A stretch of 64,000 nt of DNA from a virus, in IMG/VR virus record IMGVR_UViG_3300033552_000004, positions 1 to 64,000 of that record, one strand, 5' to 3'. A model generated the notes under the pieces. The model saw only the letters and a program-made list of their open reading frames with translations. It was not told where the DNA came from and made no database searches. The number at the start of each line of letters is the position of its first letter. Position 1 is the first letter of the stretch. Below are positions 21,264 to 29,954 of this stretch, in pieces. A program made the translations under genes and the position numbers.

Positions 21264-21682
21264 GGCTGGCTGCAAAGCTGCTCATTGCGTTCCTACTACT
21301 AGTCCCAATTACAATCACCAACGCCAGCTACAGCGGTATGGCGGATAGGCAGTGCCTAGCCACGGCCCTCTACTATGAGGCCCGTGGTGAGCCTCTGGCT
21401 GGGCGTAGGGCTGTGCTGGACACAATTACTAATAGGATGCTAGCCACAGGCAAAGATGCCTGTGGCGTTGTGTTTCAGCACAGGCAGTTTGCATGGACTA
21501 ACAAGAAGCCGTTGTTAATTTACAACGATGAGCAGAGAGCCAAGTTGAGTGAAGTTGTAGGGCATCCGAGGGTGCTTGTAGGCAGCAACTATAAATACTT
21601 CTACAGCGGCCCACCCCCAGTGTGGGCTGACAGCATGTCGTGCAGGAGAATAAAAAATCAGAACTTTTGTGAAGGAAAATAA
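21260..21682 (+). CDS. SleB-like cell-wall hydrolase, exported
   Basis: TTG 21260 overlaps the upstream stop (TTGA). The 140-aa protein has a signal peptide (RLAAKLLIAFLLLVPIT, cleavage probably after NAS near 23) and the hydrolase_2/SleB pattern CLATALYYEARGEP, with Glu39 as likely catalytic residue, and RRAVLDTITNRM. Such enzymes cleave peptidoglycan glycan strands. It lies among replication genes, far from the lysis cassette, so it may act in envelope remodelling or as a second lysin. Confidence 0.82.
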   Translation: MRLAAKLLIAFLLLVPITITNASYSGMADRQCLATALYYEARGEPLAGRRAVLDTITNRMLATGKDACGVVFQHRQFAWTNKKPLLIYNDEQRAKLSEVVGHPRVLVGSNYKYFYSGPPPVWADSMSCRRIKNQNFCEGK

Positions 21683-22261
21683 ATGGATGAAGCACAGACT
21701 AAGGTGAAGGCATGGAGGGAATATTTCTACTACGACGCCACTAGCGCTACAGGTCTACGTTGGAACACAGAGATACGGAGCGGCGTGTACAGCATTCGGG
21801 TGATGTGTAGGCCGGGAGATGTGGCAGGAAGCGTCAAGAGTAACGGGAGGGGTTGTCAAGTTAGCCTTCACGGTGTGAACTACTTTGTTCACAGAATTAT
21901 CTGGGAGCTTCATCATGGTCTGCTAACAGACGATCAAGTAATAGATCACAAGGACGGTAATCCTCAAAATAACCTGTTGGATAATTTGAAGGCGATGACC
22001 CAAATCCGCAACATGCGGAACCAAAAGAAGTCCTCAAACAACACATCCGGCGCTAACGGGGTAAGCCACATGCATGTCAAAGGCAGCGACTACGCTGTAG
22101 CCTCTTGGCGAACACTTGAGGGTAAGTTCAAACAGCGGTGCTTTTCTGTTAAGAAGTTTGGCCTTGACGGAGCTTTTCAGCAAGCTATTGCATGTAGGGC
22201 AGAAGCCGTCGAGAAGATGAATGCCAATGGGGCGGGATATTCAAGTCGTCATGGAACATAA
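21683..22261 (+). CDS. HNH homing endonuclease with AP2-like domain
   Basis: This 192-aa protein has an HNH_3 core: VHRIIWELHHG, VIDHKDGNPQNN and LDNLKAMTQIRNMRN. It is followed by an AP2-like DNA-binding segment (NTSGANGVS ... YAVASWRTLEGK). This combination is typical of free-standing phage homing endonucleases that spread by cutting allelic sites. Start ATG 21683 is one base after the hydrolase stop. It sits between the SleB-like gene and thyX. Confidence 0.9.
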   Translation: MDEAQTKVKAWREYFYYDATSATGLRWNTEIRSGVYSIRVMCRPGDVAGSVKSNGRGCQVSLHGVNYFVHRIIWELHHGLLTDDQVIDHKDGNPQNNLLDNLKAMTQIRNMRNQKKSSNNTSGANGVSHMHVKGSDYAVASWRTLEGKFKQRCFSVKKFGLDGAFQQAIACRAEAVEKMNANGAGYSSRHGT

Positions 22262-22271
22262 GGAGTAACTA

Positions 22272-23267
22272 ATGGTAGAAGGTAAATCAGGTATTTCGGC
22301 AAAAGTGGTTGCTGACTCAATCTCAGAAACAGGCATCCGCCTGATGACATTGGAAATTACGTATTGGCGCGGCATTCTTGCAGAACTAAACACACACAGA
22401 ATGCTGTCAAAGAACAGCGCAAGCAGTCGAGCAATCCCTTTCAACAAGATGCAGGAGAACCTTACGGGGCGACCAGTTCGCTTTGGAGAGGCAAACCCCG
22501 GTATGCAAGACAAAGGTGAAGACTTTGACAAACTTATTCAAGGGCGTCCTTTTGAAAACGGTGGCTGCGAGCCTGTTGTATGGGAGGCGCTTGAGCCTGA
22601 AGCTGCATGGGAAGCTGCACGGGCAGATGCCGCGTTTTGGTCGAAAGCCTTTTACGAGGCTGGATACCACAAGCAAGTCTATAACAGAATTGTCGAATCG
22701 TCGCAAATGGTCAAAACAGTAATCTCCGGTACAGAGTGGGAGAATTTCTTCTGGCTCCGCGACGATGGCGCAGCCGACCCGTCCATAGCAGAGTTGGCAC
22801 GGTGTATGCGCGAAGCGCGGGATGCCAGCTTGCCGACCTTGCTAAAGGCTGGAGAGTGGCACTTGCCGTATGTCAACTTTGACGAGGTTAAGCGCTGCCA
22901 CTGGATTGATGCAGAAGACATGCTACTTGGCAGGTTCTACCTGTGTGAGAATGATGCAATCAAAGTAAGCTGTGCTAGGTCAGCCGCTGTCAGCTTCCGA
23001 AATGTGGATTACGGGCTTGATAAGTGTCGGGAAGTATATGACAGGCTGGTAGGCGACGAGCGAAAACACGCCAGTGCGCTTGAGCATCAGGCAACGCCTA
23101 TGCACGCAGCAAGCGTTGAAAGGTTTGTTAACAAGGCGTGTTTCACGGATTCGTGGCAAGAGGGCATATCCCATGCTGACCGTCAAGGTCAGCTTTGGTC
23201 AGGCAACTTCCGTGGCTGGATTCAGCATCGTAAAATGATTGCTGGTGAAAACAAATCGGCGTACTAA
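22272..23267 (+). CDS. thyX: FAD-dependent thymidylate synthase ThyX
   Basis: This 331-aa protein carries the ThyX motif as THRMLSKNSASSR (residues 41-53) and a C-terminal FRGWIQHRK region. ThyX makes dTMP from dUMP using methylene-tetrahydrofolate, NADPH and FAD, without DHFR. It is longer than most bacterial ThyX, as in other phage forms. With RNR and dNMP kinase it supplies dTTP. Start ATG 22272 has ataaggagtaactaATG. No thyA-like gene was seen in the window. Confidence 0.92.
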   Translation: MVEGKSGISAKVVADSISETGIRLMTLEITYWRGILAELNTHRMLSKNSASSRAIPFNKMQENLTGRPVRFGEANPGMQDKGEDFDKLIQGRPFENGGCEPVVWEALEPEAAWEAARADAAFWSKAFYEAGYHKQVYNRIVESSQMVKTVISGTEWENFFWLRDDGAADPSIAELARCMREARDASLPTLLKAGEWHLPYVNFDEVKRCHWIDAEDMLLGRFYLCENDAIKVSCARSAAVSFRNVDYGLDKCREVYDRLVGDERKHASALEHQATPMHAASVERFVNKACFTDSWQEGISHADRQGQLWSGNFRGWIQHRKMIAGENKSAY

Positions 23268-23281
23268 GTCATCAGTAGCCG

Positions 23282-23316
23282 TGCTACAATCACGGCTGCA
23301 AATCTCATTAATGGGA
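23282..23316 (+). promoter_or_regulatory. Extended -10 with a downstream palindrome
   Basis: TGCTACAAT (23282-23290) lies inside a hairpin (agccgtg/cacggct). The palindrome tctcattaatggga (23303-23316) is downstream of the -10, in an operator-like position rather than upstream. It precedes 23334-23645. Confidence 0.55.
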
Positions 23317-23333
23317 AACACACAAGGAGAACT

Positions 23334-23645
23334 ATGAACAAACCAAAAACTTTGCTGCAGCGTGTGCAGAGCCGAATCAGCAAGCGGCGAAATGTAATCC
23401 GCGAAATCAATTACGAAATTGAAATTATCGAGGACATGCGCGATATGTGCTTCTTGTTCAGCCCTGAACAGAAAGAGGGCTTGCGCGAGTGCCGACTGCT
23501 GGCTAAAGTGATGGGCGAAGACCAACAACTCGACAAACAGATTTTTCAGGTGCTGCTGGAGCAGGAGCGTGACAAGTACGCACTCCACTTCCGTTCCAAG
23601 TACCCACCCGTTTTGCACTTTGTTTCTAAGGAGCTACCACTGTGA
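23334..23645 (+). CDS. Hypothetical helical protein, 103 aa
   Basis: Start ATG 23334 behind cacaaggagaactATG. Basic N-terminal helices (LLQRVQSRISKRRNVIREI) and a charged core. No family recognised; the small basic, helical make-up suggests nucleic-acid or protein binding. Coupled to the next gene (GTGA). Confidence 0.72.
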   Translation: MNKPKTLLQRVQSRISKRRNVIREINYEIEIIEDMRDMCFLFSPEQKEGLRECRLLAKVMGEDQQLDKQIFQVLLEQERDKYALHFRSKYPPVLHFVSKELPL

Positions 23646-23809
23646 CAGCAGGCTACACGAAAATCACGCTTGTGTCTTGGCTGACATCCATCCTCACTTT
23701 TGCATATACTGATGGCGGGTTCAGAGTTGCCTTGGGTGCGTGGGGGTTTCTCATAATCACTGCTGTGCTGGCATACCAGGCAGGGCGGGGCGATGATGCA
23801 TGGAAGTAG
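23642..23809 (+). CDS. Small membrane protein, 55 aa
   Basis: GTG 23642 overlaps the upstream stop. Two hydrophobic stretches (ITLVSWLTSILTFAY and ALGAWGFLIITAVLAY) make a membrane hairpin likely. Its end overlaps the primase-helicase start by 10 bp. No family recognised. Confidence 0.65.
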   Translation: MTAGYTKITLVSWLTSILTFAYTDGGFRVALGAWGFLIITAVLAYQAGRGDDAWK

Positions 23810-25635
23810 AGGAAGTAGCACGCAAGTACGGCATTGACCTGTCGTATGAGCATACGACAGCCTGCCCGCGCTGCAGGCGTAACGGAAGAGACAACACCGG
23901 GAACAATCTTAGAGTCTACGGGCAGGACAATGGTGCGTTCTGCTGGGCCTGCAATTACACAATTCCGTCTGCCAAACATCGTGAAGAGATGGGCTGGGAC
24001 GATAACGAAGAAGAGGAAGATGAAGTTATGACCCGAGAGAAAATCACAGAAGAAGAAGCCGCCCGCATCAAAAGTTACACAGGTACGGCTACTCAAGACT
24101 ACCGTGGAATACGCACCGAGACGAGTAAACCGTTCGGTGTGCGCTACCAGTACGATGAAGAGACTGGTGAGGTTGACAAGATGTTCGTGCCCACTACGAT
24201 TGAGGGTGAGCATGTAGGCTACCGCACACGCAAGATTCCAAAAGACTTCTCTAACCCAATCGGCCAGGTTGGTAAAGAGGTGGACATGATTGGCGAGTTT
24301 GTGTTCAAGAGCCACAACCACACCGTAGTTATCTCTGGTGGCGAGACGAAGATGCTGACTACTTATCAGATGCTGAAAGACGACATGACGAGGCGTGGAA
24401 AGACCTATGACGCTCCAGCCGTCGTATGCTCAACGCTGGGCGAGTCTGGTGCACACAAGCAAATCCAGAGCCGGTACGAGTTCTTTGACAAGTTCCAGAG
24501 GATCATTATCTGCATGGACAATGACAAGGCTGGCATTGAGGCAACTGCAAAGATTGCCAAGGTGCTACCGAAGGGTCGCGTGTACGTTATGACCATGCGC
24601 TACAAGGACGCAGACGACTACCTGAAGGCTGGCAAGGAGCGCGAGTTTGTCACTGACTACTGGAATGCAGCAGCCTACACTCCAGCTGGCATTGTAGGCT
24701 CTGGAGACTTGCCGTCGCGTATGAGAGCAGAGCTTGAGCTTGATAAGATAATGTTCCCGCCATTCATGCGTAAGGTGAATGAGATGACTGACGGTGGCCT
24801 TCCGCTTGGAAAAATATGCAACATTGGTGCAGCCTCTGGCATTGGCAAGACGGTGTATGTCGATACAATCATCTACTACCTTGTGCACCACTCACCGCAT
24901 CGTGTGGGTGTTGTGTCGATGGAACTTAACGCAGGTCAGTATGGCATTTCCATGCTGTCGCGGCACATAGGTCGTAAGATCAGCAAGATAGCCGATAAGC
25001 AAGAGCGTATTGATTTTCTCAACAGCGACAGGGTTAAAGAGCAACAGCAAGAGTTGTTTTTCAAGCCGGATGGTAGCCACCGCTTTCATCTGGTCGATGA
25101 CCGGGACGGAACGATTGACGATCTGAAGGCTGTGGTGGAGCAACTTATAATCAGTTGTGACTGTAAAGTCATTATTCTTGACCCGATTCAAGACATCTTG
25201 GACGGTCTGAGTAATGAGGCGCAGGCGTTGTTCTTGAAATGGCAGAAAGGGTTGCTTAAAAGCCACAATGTCACGTTCATCAACATCAATCACGTTCGTA
25301 AGAGCGGGGGAGGTGGACAGCAGAACTCATCAGGTGCAATGATTTCAGAGGAAGACTTCGCAGGAAGCTCCACGATTTTCAAGTCTGCAGCAGTGAATAT
25401 CCTGCTGGTGCGCGACAAGATGAACGAAGACCCTATCATGCGTAACACGACGAAGGCTTTCATCAGCAAAAATCGTGATGGTGGCGAGACAGGCCCAGCT
25501 GGTGAATACTACTACGACAACCTGGAACATAGGCTGTACGACAAGGATGACTGGCTTGCAGGCCAGCCTGTTGTTGACTTTGTTAACCCCGACACGGGCG
25601 AAATTGCAACAAAGAAGTTTAAACCTGAGAAATAA
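23800..25635 (+). CDS. T7 gp4-like bifunctional DNA primase-helicase
   Basis: This 611-aa protein has an N-terminal zinc-binding site (C22, C25, C48, C51), a TOPRIM primase core (ISGGETK near 180 and MDNDKAG near 239) and a C-terminal RecA-like helicase: Walker A GAASGIGKT (344-352), Walker B VIILDP (about 456-461) and a NINHVRKS sensor. The protein unwinds the fork 5' to 3' and lays down primers for the phage polymerase. The start ATG 23800 overlaps the upstream small gene. It pairs with the polymerase and SSB genes downstream. Confidence 0.95.
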   Translation: MEVEEVARKYGIDLSYEHTTACPRCRRNGRDNTGNNLRVYGQDNGAFCWACNYTIPSAKHREEMGWDDNEEEEDEVMTREKITEEEAARIKSYTGTATQDYRGIRTETSKPFGVRYQYDEETGEVDKMFVPTTIEGEHVGYRTRKIPKDFSNPIGQVGKEVDMIGEFVFKSHNHTVVISGGETKMLTTYQMLKDDMTRRGKTYDAPAVVCSTLGESGAHKQIQSRYEFFDKFQRIIICMDNDKAGIEATAKIAKVLPKGRVYVMTMRYKDADDYLKAGKEREFVTDYWNAAAYTPAGIVGSGDLPSRMRAELELDKIMFPPFMRKVNEMTDGGLPLGKICNIGAASGIGKTVYVDTIIYYLVHHSPHRVGVVSMELNAGQYGISMLSRHIGRKISKIADKQERIDFLNSDRVKEQQQELFFKPDGSHRFHLVDDRDGTIDDLKAVVEQLIISCDCKVIILDPIQDILDGLSNEAQALFLKWQKGLLKSHNVTFININHVRKSGGGGQQNSSGAMISEEDFAGSSTIFKSAAVNILLVRDKMNEDPIMRNTTKAFISKNRDGGETGPAGEYYYDNLEHRLYDKDDWLAGQPVVDFVNPDTGEIATKKFKPEK

Positions 25636-25636
25636 C

Positions 25637-25686
25637 TTCTCATTAATAAGAAATTCCCGCCGAATGGCGGGAATTTGGCTTACAAT
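25637..25686 (+). promoter_or_regulatory. Palindrome, hairpin and promoter after the primase gene
   Basis: The palindrome ttctcattaataagaa (25637-25652) is followed by a strong hairpin (aaattcccgcc/ggcgggaattt, 25651-25676), probably ending the primase transcript, then a -10 TACAAT (25681-25686) and the leader tcatcgacaacaag. Confidence 0.65.
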
Positions 25687-25714
25687 TACTTCATCGACAA
25701 CAAGGAGAGTTTAC

Positions 25715-26128
25715 ATGTTTGGTATTAAGATGCCTTGGACGCGGCGTAAAGAGCGTCTTGCAAAGGAGTTGGCTGACAAGCTAGAGCTTGAAAAGAAAGA
25801 GCGGCTTGAGCGTGAGGCTAGGCTGAAAGAGTGGCCTTGGGTGGCGCGGCAGCCGCTTAGGACGCCTCCACGCCCAGTGAGCAGCTTTCCTACGCATACG
25901 AAGACAACACACGTAAGCGGGTACGAAAGTTCACCACAGGTGAGCAATACCGACACAATGTTGCCCATGCTTACCGGCGTGGTGTTGGCTAACAGCTTCA
26001 CTGCACCACCAGCTGCTGTGAGTTATTGTGCACCCAACAGCGGTGCATCCAGCTACACGCCTAGCTATGAAAGCTCGTCGTACAGTAGTGATTCGTCGTC
26101 TTCCTGCAGCAGCAGTAATTTTGATTAA
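25715..26128 (+). CDS. Basic coiled-coil protein with Ser-rich tail
   Basis: Start ATG 25715 behind aaggagagtttacATG. This 137-aa protein starts with a highly charged coiled coil (RRKERLAKELADKLELEK), then a Pro-rich linker, a short hydrophobic middle (MLPMLTGVVLANSF) and a serine/tyrosine-rich tail. No family recognised; the tail looks like low-complexity Ser tails seen in phage small proteins. Confidence 0.75.
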   Translation: MFGIKMPWTRRKERLAKELADKLELEKKERLEREARLKEWPWVARQPLRTPPRPVSSFPTHTKTTHVSGYESSPQVSNTDTMLPMLTGVVLANSFTAPPAAVSYCAPNSGASSYTPSYESSSYSSDSSSSCSSSNFD

Positions 26129-26145
26129 TTAACAAGGAGAATTTT

Positions 26146-26394
26146 ATGAACCCAGACAGCACTTCCAAGGTGGATTTTGAGGCGTTCCGCAAAGAGCGCG
26201 AGAAGGTGCAGCGGCAGGCGACGGAGGAGATTGCTAGGCGAGTAGCTGAAGTGCAGCGCCTGATTCTCGAAATCAAAAGCATCACGGATGCCACAGGCGT
26301 TACCGTCAGCCTGTTTGAGATTTACACCGCGCTGAGTAACGCAGGGGGTGGCGCTGAACGTGACAACTGGAACTCTTCGTCAGACGAGTGCTAA
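26146..26394 (+). CDS. Hypothetical helical protein, 82 aa
   Basis: Start ATG 26146 has an aaggagaattttATG site. A charged N-terminal helix (FEAFRKEREKVQRQATEE) leads into a second helix and a small DATGVTVSLFEIYTAL segment like the linker of H-NS-type or transcription-regulator helices. The C-terminus is polar. No firm family. Confidence 0.72.
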   Translation: MNPDSTSKVDFEAFRKEREKVQRQATEEIARRVAEVQRLILEIKSITDATGVTVSLFEIYTALSNAGGGAERDNWNSSSDEC

Positions 26395-26413
26395 TTAACA
26401 ACCGGAGACTGAG

Positions 26414-27301
26414 GTGATCTTGATAGGTAGTATTGCATTAGCTTTTCATTTGCCACTGAACCGTGAGCCAGCTGACACAGATTACGTTGGAACGTACGAC
26501 CAGGTAATGACTTACGTTAAAGAGTGCGAGGCAAAGGCTTACTACCCCATCAGGAGTGGGCGCAAGATGTACATAAAAGACAGCAGAGGCCGTATCACGG
26601 AGGCCGACATTGCATGGGCTGACAGTGTGGAAGAGAAGCTGTACAACTTCATTATGGCTGACGCTGGCACGATGCCGTTCATGGGCGGGTATTTTGTGCC
26701 GTCCCTCAACTTGCTCTACATGCTAAAAATGAGCCATCGCTACCTCAAAGATTCGCCTCATTTTCTCAAGACGATGCGTGACATTCAGACGATGCGTGCA
26801 CATGGGGCAGTGTTGCAAGTAAACCACACCGAGTTTTACGAGCAGCGTATGAAAGACACGTACGTGTACAACTTGCCGAAGCTGAACGTGTCGAAAGACA
26901 CGTTCTTTGACGAGGTGAGTACAGGCGTGGTGTACACATACGACCATGACAGCATCCATGCAGCTGTAAAGCACTTGGACAAACCAGCCTACCAGTATTA
27001 CTCTGGCGGCGAGGTGTGGTCGAGCAAGGACAAGTTCTTTGCACAGACCGAAGAGGTGCGGTTGCTGGGTGTGTTGGAGGAGAGTTACGTGCTGGCACTG
27101 GAGCGAAGCCTGATACCGTTCCCTGGCGGGAAGACTCCGAAGGGAGCTTTCGACATGGCGCTGATGAAGGTGTGCACAAGCATAACGTCGGGCTGGTTTC
27201 GGGAGTTCGCGTGGGAGAATTACGATGCAGTTCAGGTGCTGTATAGTGACGACTTCGTAGATAAATTTAATGCTGGCGTTGCAAACGGTACAGTGAAATA
27301 A
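26414..27301 (+). CDS. Nucleotidyltransferase-like protein (DUF7275 type)
   Basis: Start GTG 26414 behind ccggagactgag. This 295-aa protein opens with IGSIALAFHLPLNREPADTDYVG, the GS ... D-x-D motif of minimal nucleotidyltransferases (Asp21, Asp23 as candidate metal ligands). A third acidic residue lies at about Asp56 (EADIAWAD). It is followed by a helical domain with LKMSHRYLKDSPHF. Phages carry such proteins (DUF7275, as I recall), with unknown substrate. It could modify a tRNA, protein or small molecule. Confidence 0.72.
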   Translation: MILIGSIALAFHLPLNREPADTDYVGTYDQVMTYVKECEAKAYYPIRSGRKMYIKDSRGRITEADIAWADSVEEKLYNFIMADAGTMPFMGGYFVPSLNLLYMLKMSHRYLKDSPHFLKTMRDIQTMRAHGAVLQVNHTEFYEQRMKDTYVYNLPKLNVSKDTFFDEVSTGVVYTYDHDSIHAAVKHLDKPAYQYYSGGEVWSSKDKFFAQTEEVRLLGVLEESYVLALERSLIPFPGGKTPKGAFDMALMKVCTSITSGWFREFAWENYDAVQVLYSDDFVDKFNAGVANGTVK

Positions 27302-27314
27302 CTTGAGGACTATA

Positions 27315-27632
27315 ATGAACACCCCTTTACACAATAACGCTAGACACGACTTGAACTACTACAGAGAGGTTTTGGCAGTGCTTATCGCTGGAGTAGAACT
27401 TCGTCAACGACACGGGGAGATTGCAGAAGCCCTAAATAGTGTAGGTATTAAATCACCTACAGGTAATGACTGGTCTGCGGAAGCAATCAAACAGTGCCTC
27501 AAGAAGTTTCGACATAGTAGTATCTACCCCAGCCACATGTACAAGGCAATGCTGCAGCTTGTTTTTGATGGGGAGCTAGAACGTAAGGATGTTCAATGCC
27601 TCATCGACAATGAAAATATCCGAGGAATGTGA
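27315..27632 (+). CDS. Small protein with serine-recombinase-like HTH segment
   Basis: Start ATG 27315 (105 aa). The middle reads EIAEALNSVGIKSPTG, then WSAEAIKQCLK, the IA-x-x-LN-x-x-G-x-x-xP-x-G-x-W-x-x-x-x-V/I pattern of the recombinase domain of large serine recombinases. The catalytic domain is absent, so it is a stand-alone DNA-binding piece, perhaps a regulator. The stop overlaps the next ATG (TGATG). Confidence 0.72.
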   Translation: MNTPLHNNARHDLNYYREVLAVLIAGVELRQRHGEIAEALNSVGIKSPTGNDWSAEAIKQCLKKFRHSSIYPSHMYKAMLQLVFDGELERKDVQCLIDNENIRGM

Positions 27633-27997
27633 TGTCTACACACACCACCACTGTGTTCAGGGTCTGTATGCCTTACGTCTTAAATAAAGAGGGCAACGGA
27701 TGGGTGCTTCTCAATCGGGAGTACAAGCCACTAGGTTTTGACCCTAGAAAGTTCGTCAAGTACGAAGAGTTCCCTGTAGTCTTGCCGATCAAAATCACAC
27801 CAGCAAAACTGAGAAAGATTTCAGAGGACGGCCTAGGTGATGCGAACGGAGGATTCATCTACTTGTACGGGAAAACCCGACCGTTCGATTGTCAAAAAGC
27901 AATGGCTGACTACCTGAAACGGCTCGACATCCTGTGGCGAGTCGAGGCCGACTACTTAGATGGACACACAAACTGTGTTGATACACGGACATACTAG
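27632..27997 (+). CDS. Hypothetical protein, 121 aa
   Basis: Start ATG 27632 (overlap TGATG), with gagg six bases upstream; an in-frame GTG three bases earlier is possible. Contains WVLLNREYKPLGFD, VVLPIKITPAKL and a GGFIYLYGKTRP strand, a layout seen in small phage proteins of unknown role. Conserved Trp and Tyr suggest a beta fold. Confidence 0.72.
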   Translation: MSTHTTTVFRVCMPYVLNKEGNGWVLLNREYKPLGFDPRKFVKYEEFPVVLPIKITPAKLRKISEDGLGDANGGFIYLYGKTRPFDCQKAMADYLKRLDILWRVEADYLDGHTNCVDTRTY

Positions 27998-28007
27998 CTA
28001 AAATTAA

Positions 28008-28036
28008 TTCTCATTAATAAGAATCTGGTGTACACT
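28008..28036 (+). promoter_or_regulatory. Palindrome promoter for the helicase unit
   Basis: The palindrome ttctcattaataagaa (28008-28023) is in the -35 position, followed by the extended -10 TGTACACT (28029-28036) and the leader acatcgcaaccaaccaac. Confidence 0.75.
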
Positions 28037-28071
28037 TCGTACATCGCAACCAACCAACCGGGAACAACAAA

Positions 28072-29637
28072 ATGACACGTACACCAACCCCACAGCAAGG
28101 CTCTTGCATCGAAGCTATCAAGACTCACCGCATGATTAAGGTTGAGGCTTGCGCCGGAAGTGGCAAGACCAGCACACTGGACATGATGGCACAGGCTACG
28201 CCTGTGGCGTCCCTGTACCTTGGCTTTAACAAAGTCACTGCGACTGAGGCATCTGAAAAGTTTCCAAAGCACGTTACCTGCAAGACTACTCACTCAGTGG
28301 CGTACGCAGCTTTTGGTAGCAAAATACGTGACAAACTCTCCCGTCCGAAGGGACGTTACGTCAACGTGGCAGGCACTGGCTCTGAGGTTGGCAAGTTTTA
28401 CAAACTCTCGTCAATTGAGTTGTCCAAGGACGTCACCGTGTCATCTGCTTACCTTGGCCTGCTTGCGAAGCAAGCTGTGGCCCTGTTTGAGCAGTCATCC
28501 GACGACACGCTCACGAAGCGCCACCTCCCACGCGGAGAGCTTTTCGACCTTGCAAAGAAGTCTCTGGCAAACATGGATTACACAGAGTCCGTTATTCTTG
28601 GCACTGCTCAATCTATGTGGAATGACCGCAGCAATGCCCGTAGCCTAGTGTTGGCTACTCACGACACATACTTGAAGATGTACCAGCTGTCTAAGCCCGT
28701 GCTGGCAGGGTACGATGTGCTGTACGTCGATGAGTTTCAAGACACCACACCTTGCGTGTTGGACATTGTGATGAACCAGTGCAGCCACATGAAGGTTGTG
28801 ATGGTAGGTGATGCTCGTCAAGCCATCTACGGCTGGCGAGGCGCTGTCAACGCTATGCAACTGGTGAAGTGCGAGTCCCGCCAGCTGACGAAAAGTTTCC
28901 GCTACGGGCAGCGCATTGCAGATGTCGCAACGCACGTTTTGGAAGGCGCAATGGTCATTGAAGGCAATTCAAACATCACCTCTGTTGCAGAGTTTGATTG
29001 CGTCAATCGTAGTCTGCCTTACACCCGGCTGTTTCGGACAAATTCTGGCCTGCTGACAGCAGCTGTGCTGGAGATTCAGCAGGGCACCAAAGTAGCTATT
29101 GAAGTTGACGTCAAGGATTTCGTTAAGCTGATGCAAAGTGCCGTGGCGCTGTCAACTGGTGACAGCAAGAACGTCAAGCATGACAAGCTGCTGCCATACA
29201 AGGACTGGGCCGACATGGTGCTTGAGGCCAAGCATGATGCAGAGCTTGGACGTATTGTCAAGGTTGTGAAGGACGGCAAGGTGTCGCAATGGATTGAGGT
29301 GCTTTCTGGACATCTCAATAGTGAGACGCCTGCGGTGACGTTCACCACTGCTCATAAGAGCAAAGGCAGGGAGTTCTCGCAAGTGGTGATTGAAGATGAC
29401 TTCAAGACCTGTTACAATGATGATGGTGAGTGGACGGGCCTGACTGAAGACGAGCAGAATTTGCTGTACGTGGCTGTGACCCGCGCTATCGACAAGCTGG
29501 AGTACAACCAGACAGTTTCTGAGTACCTTGAGCGGGCGCAGAGCCGTGAACGCGAGGTCGGTTTTAATCTGTATGGTGAAGGTGCAAGGGGCTTGATGCG
29601 AGATATGCGCGTGGCAGCACAGGGCGAGTACGCATGA
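28072..29637 (+). CDS. UvrD/Rep-type SF1 DNA helicase
   Basis: This 521-aa protein has Walker A ACAGSGKTST (26-35), motif II DEFQDTTP (about 220-227), motif III GDARQAIYGWRGA, a motif IV-like TKSFR, VTFTTAHKSKGRE (motif V) and LLYVAVTRAI (motif VI). The compact size and motif sequence resemble Fbh1/UvrD-like phage helicases. It probably removes protein or RNA from phage DNA or aids recombination and repair alongside the primase-helicase. Start ATG 28072 follows a palindrome promoter. Confidence 0.93.
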   Translation: MTRTPTPQQGSCIEAIKTHRMIKVEACAGSGKTSTLDMMAQATPVASLYLGFNKVTATEASEKFPKHVTCKTTHSVAYAAFGSKIRDKLSRPKGRYVNVAGTGSEVGKFYKLSSIELSKDVTVSSAYLGLLAKQAVALFEQSSDDTLTKRHLPRGELFDLAKKSLANMDYTESVILGTAQSMWNDRSNARSLVLATHDTYLKMYQLSKPVLAGYDVLYVDEFQDTTPCVLDIVMNQCSHMKVVMVGDARQAIYGWRGAVNAMQLVKCESRQLTKSFRYGQRIADVATHVLEGAMVIEGNSNITSVAEFDCVNRSLPYTRLFRTNSGLLTAAVLEIQQGTKVAIEVDVKDFVKLMQSAVALSTGDSKNVKHDKLLPYKDWADMVLEAKHDAELGRIVKVVKDGKVSQWIEVLSGHLNSETPAVTFTTAHKSKGREFSQVVIEDDFKTCYNDDGEWTGLTEDEQNLLYVAVTRAIDKLEYNQTVSEYLERAQSREREVGFNLYGEGARGLMRDMRVAAQGEYA

Positions 29638-29954
29638 CGTTTTCTCTTTCTGAAGCGCTAAATAGTATGACCAAAGCGGAAAGATATAAGATGGCGTACA
29701 ACTCCATGCGGGGTGTATTGCATTTCCGAATAGACCCTGAGGGCCAAGATGAACTCTTCAGCCTGTTCGGTGAGCCAGTAGAGTCTGAATACGCCTACCC
29801 CGGAATACTGTTCAACACTTATCATTTTGAAGGCAGGGTCTACCTCTGTTCATGGGGAGAACGAGGCCCACCAACACAACCTGACATGATTGAAGAGGTT
29901 GTGCCAATGACTACTCCAGAGGAGTACAACAAGAGATTGAAGGAGGCAGGATGA
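29634..29954 (+). CDS. Hypothetical protein, 106 aa
   Basis: ATGA-coupled to the helicase and to the polymerase gene. Helical N-terminus (SLSEALNSMTKAERYKMAY), then a beta-rich domain (GRVYLCSWGERGPPTQPD). No family recognised. Its place suggests a replication accessory role, but nothing in the sequence shows it. Confidence 0.72.
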   Translation: MTFSLSEALNSMTKAERYKMAYNSMRGVLHFRIDPEGQDELFSLFGEPVESEYAYPGILFNTYHFEGRVYLCSWGERGPPTQPDMIEEVVPMTTPEEYNKRLKEAG

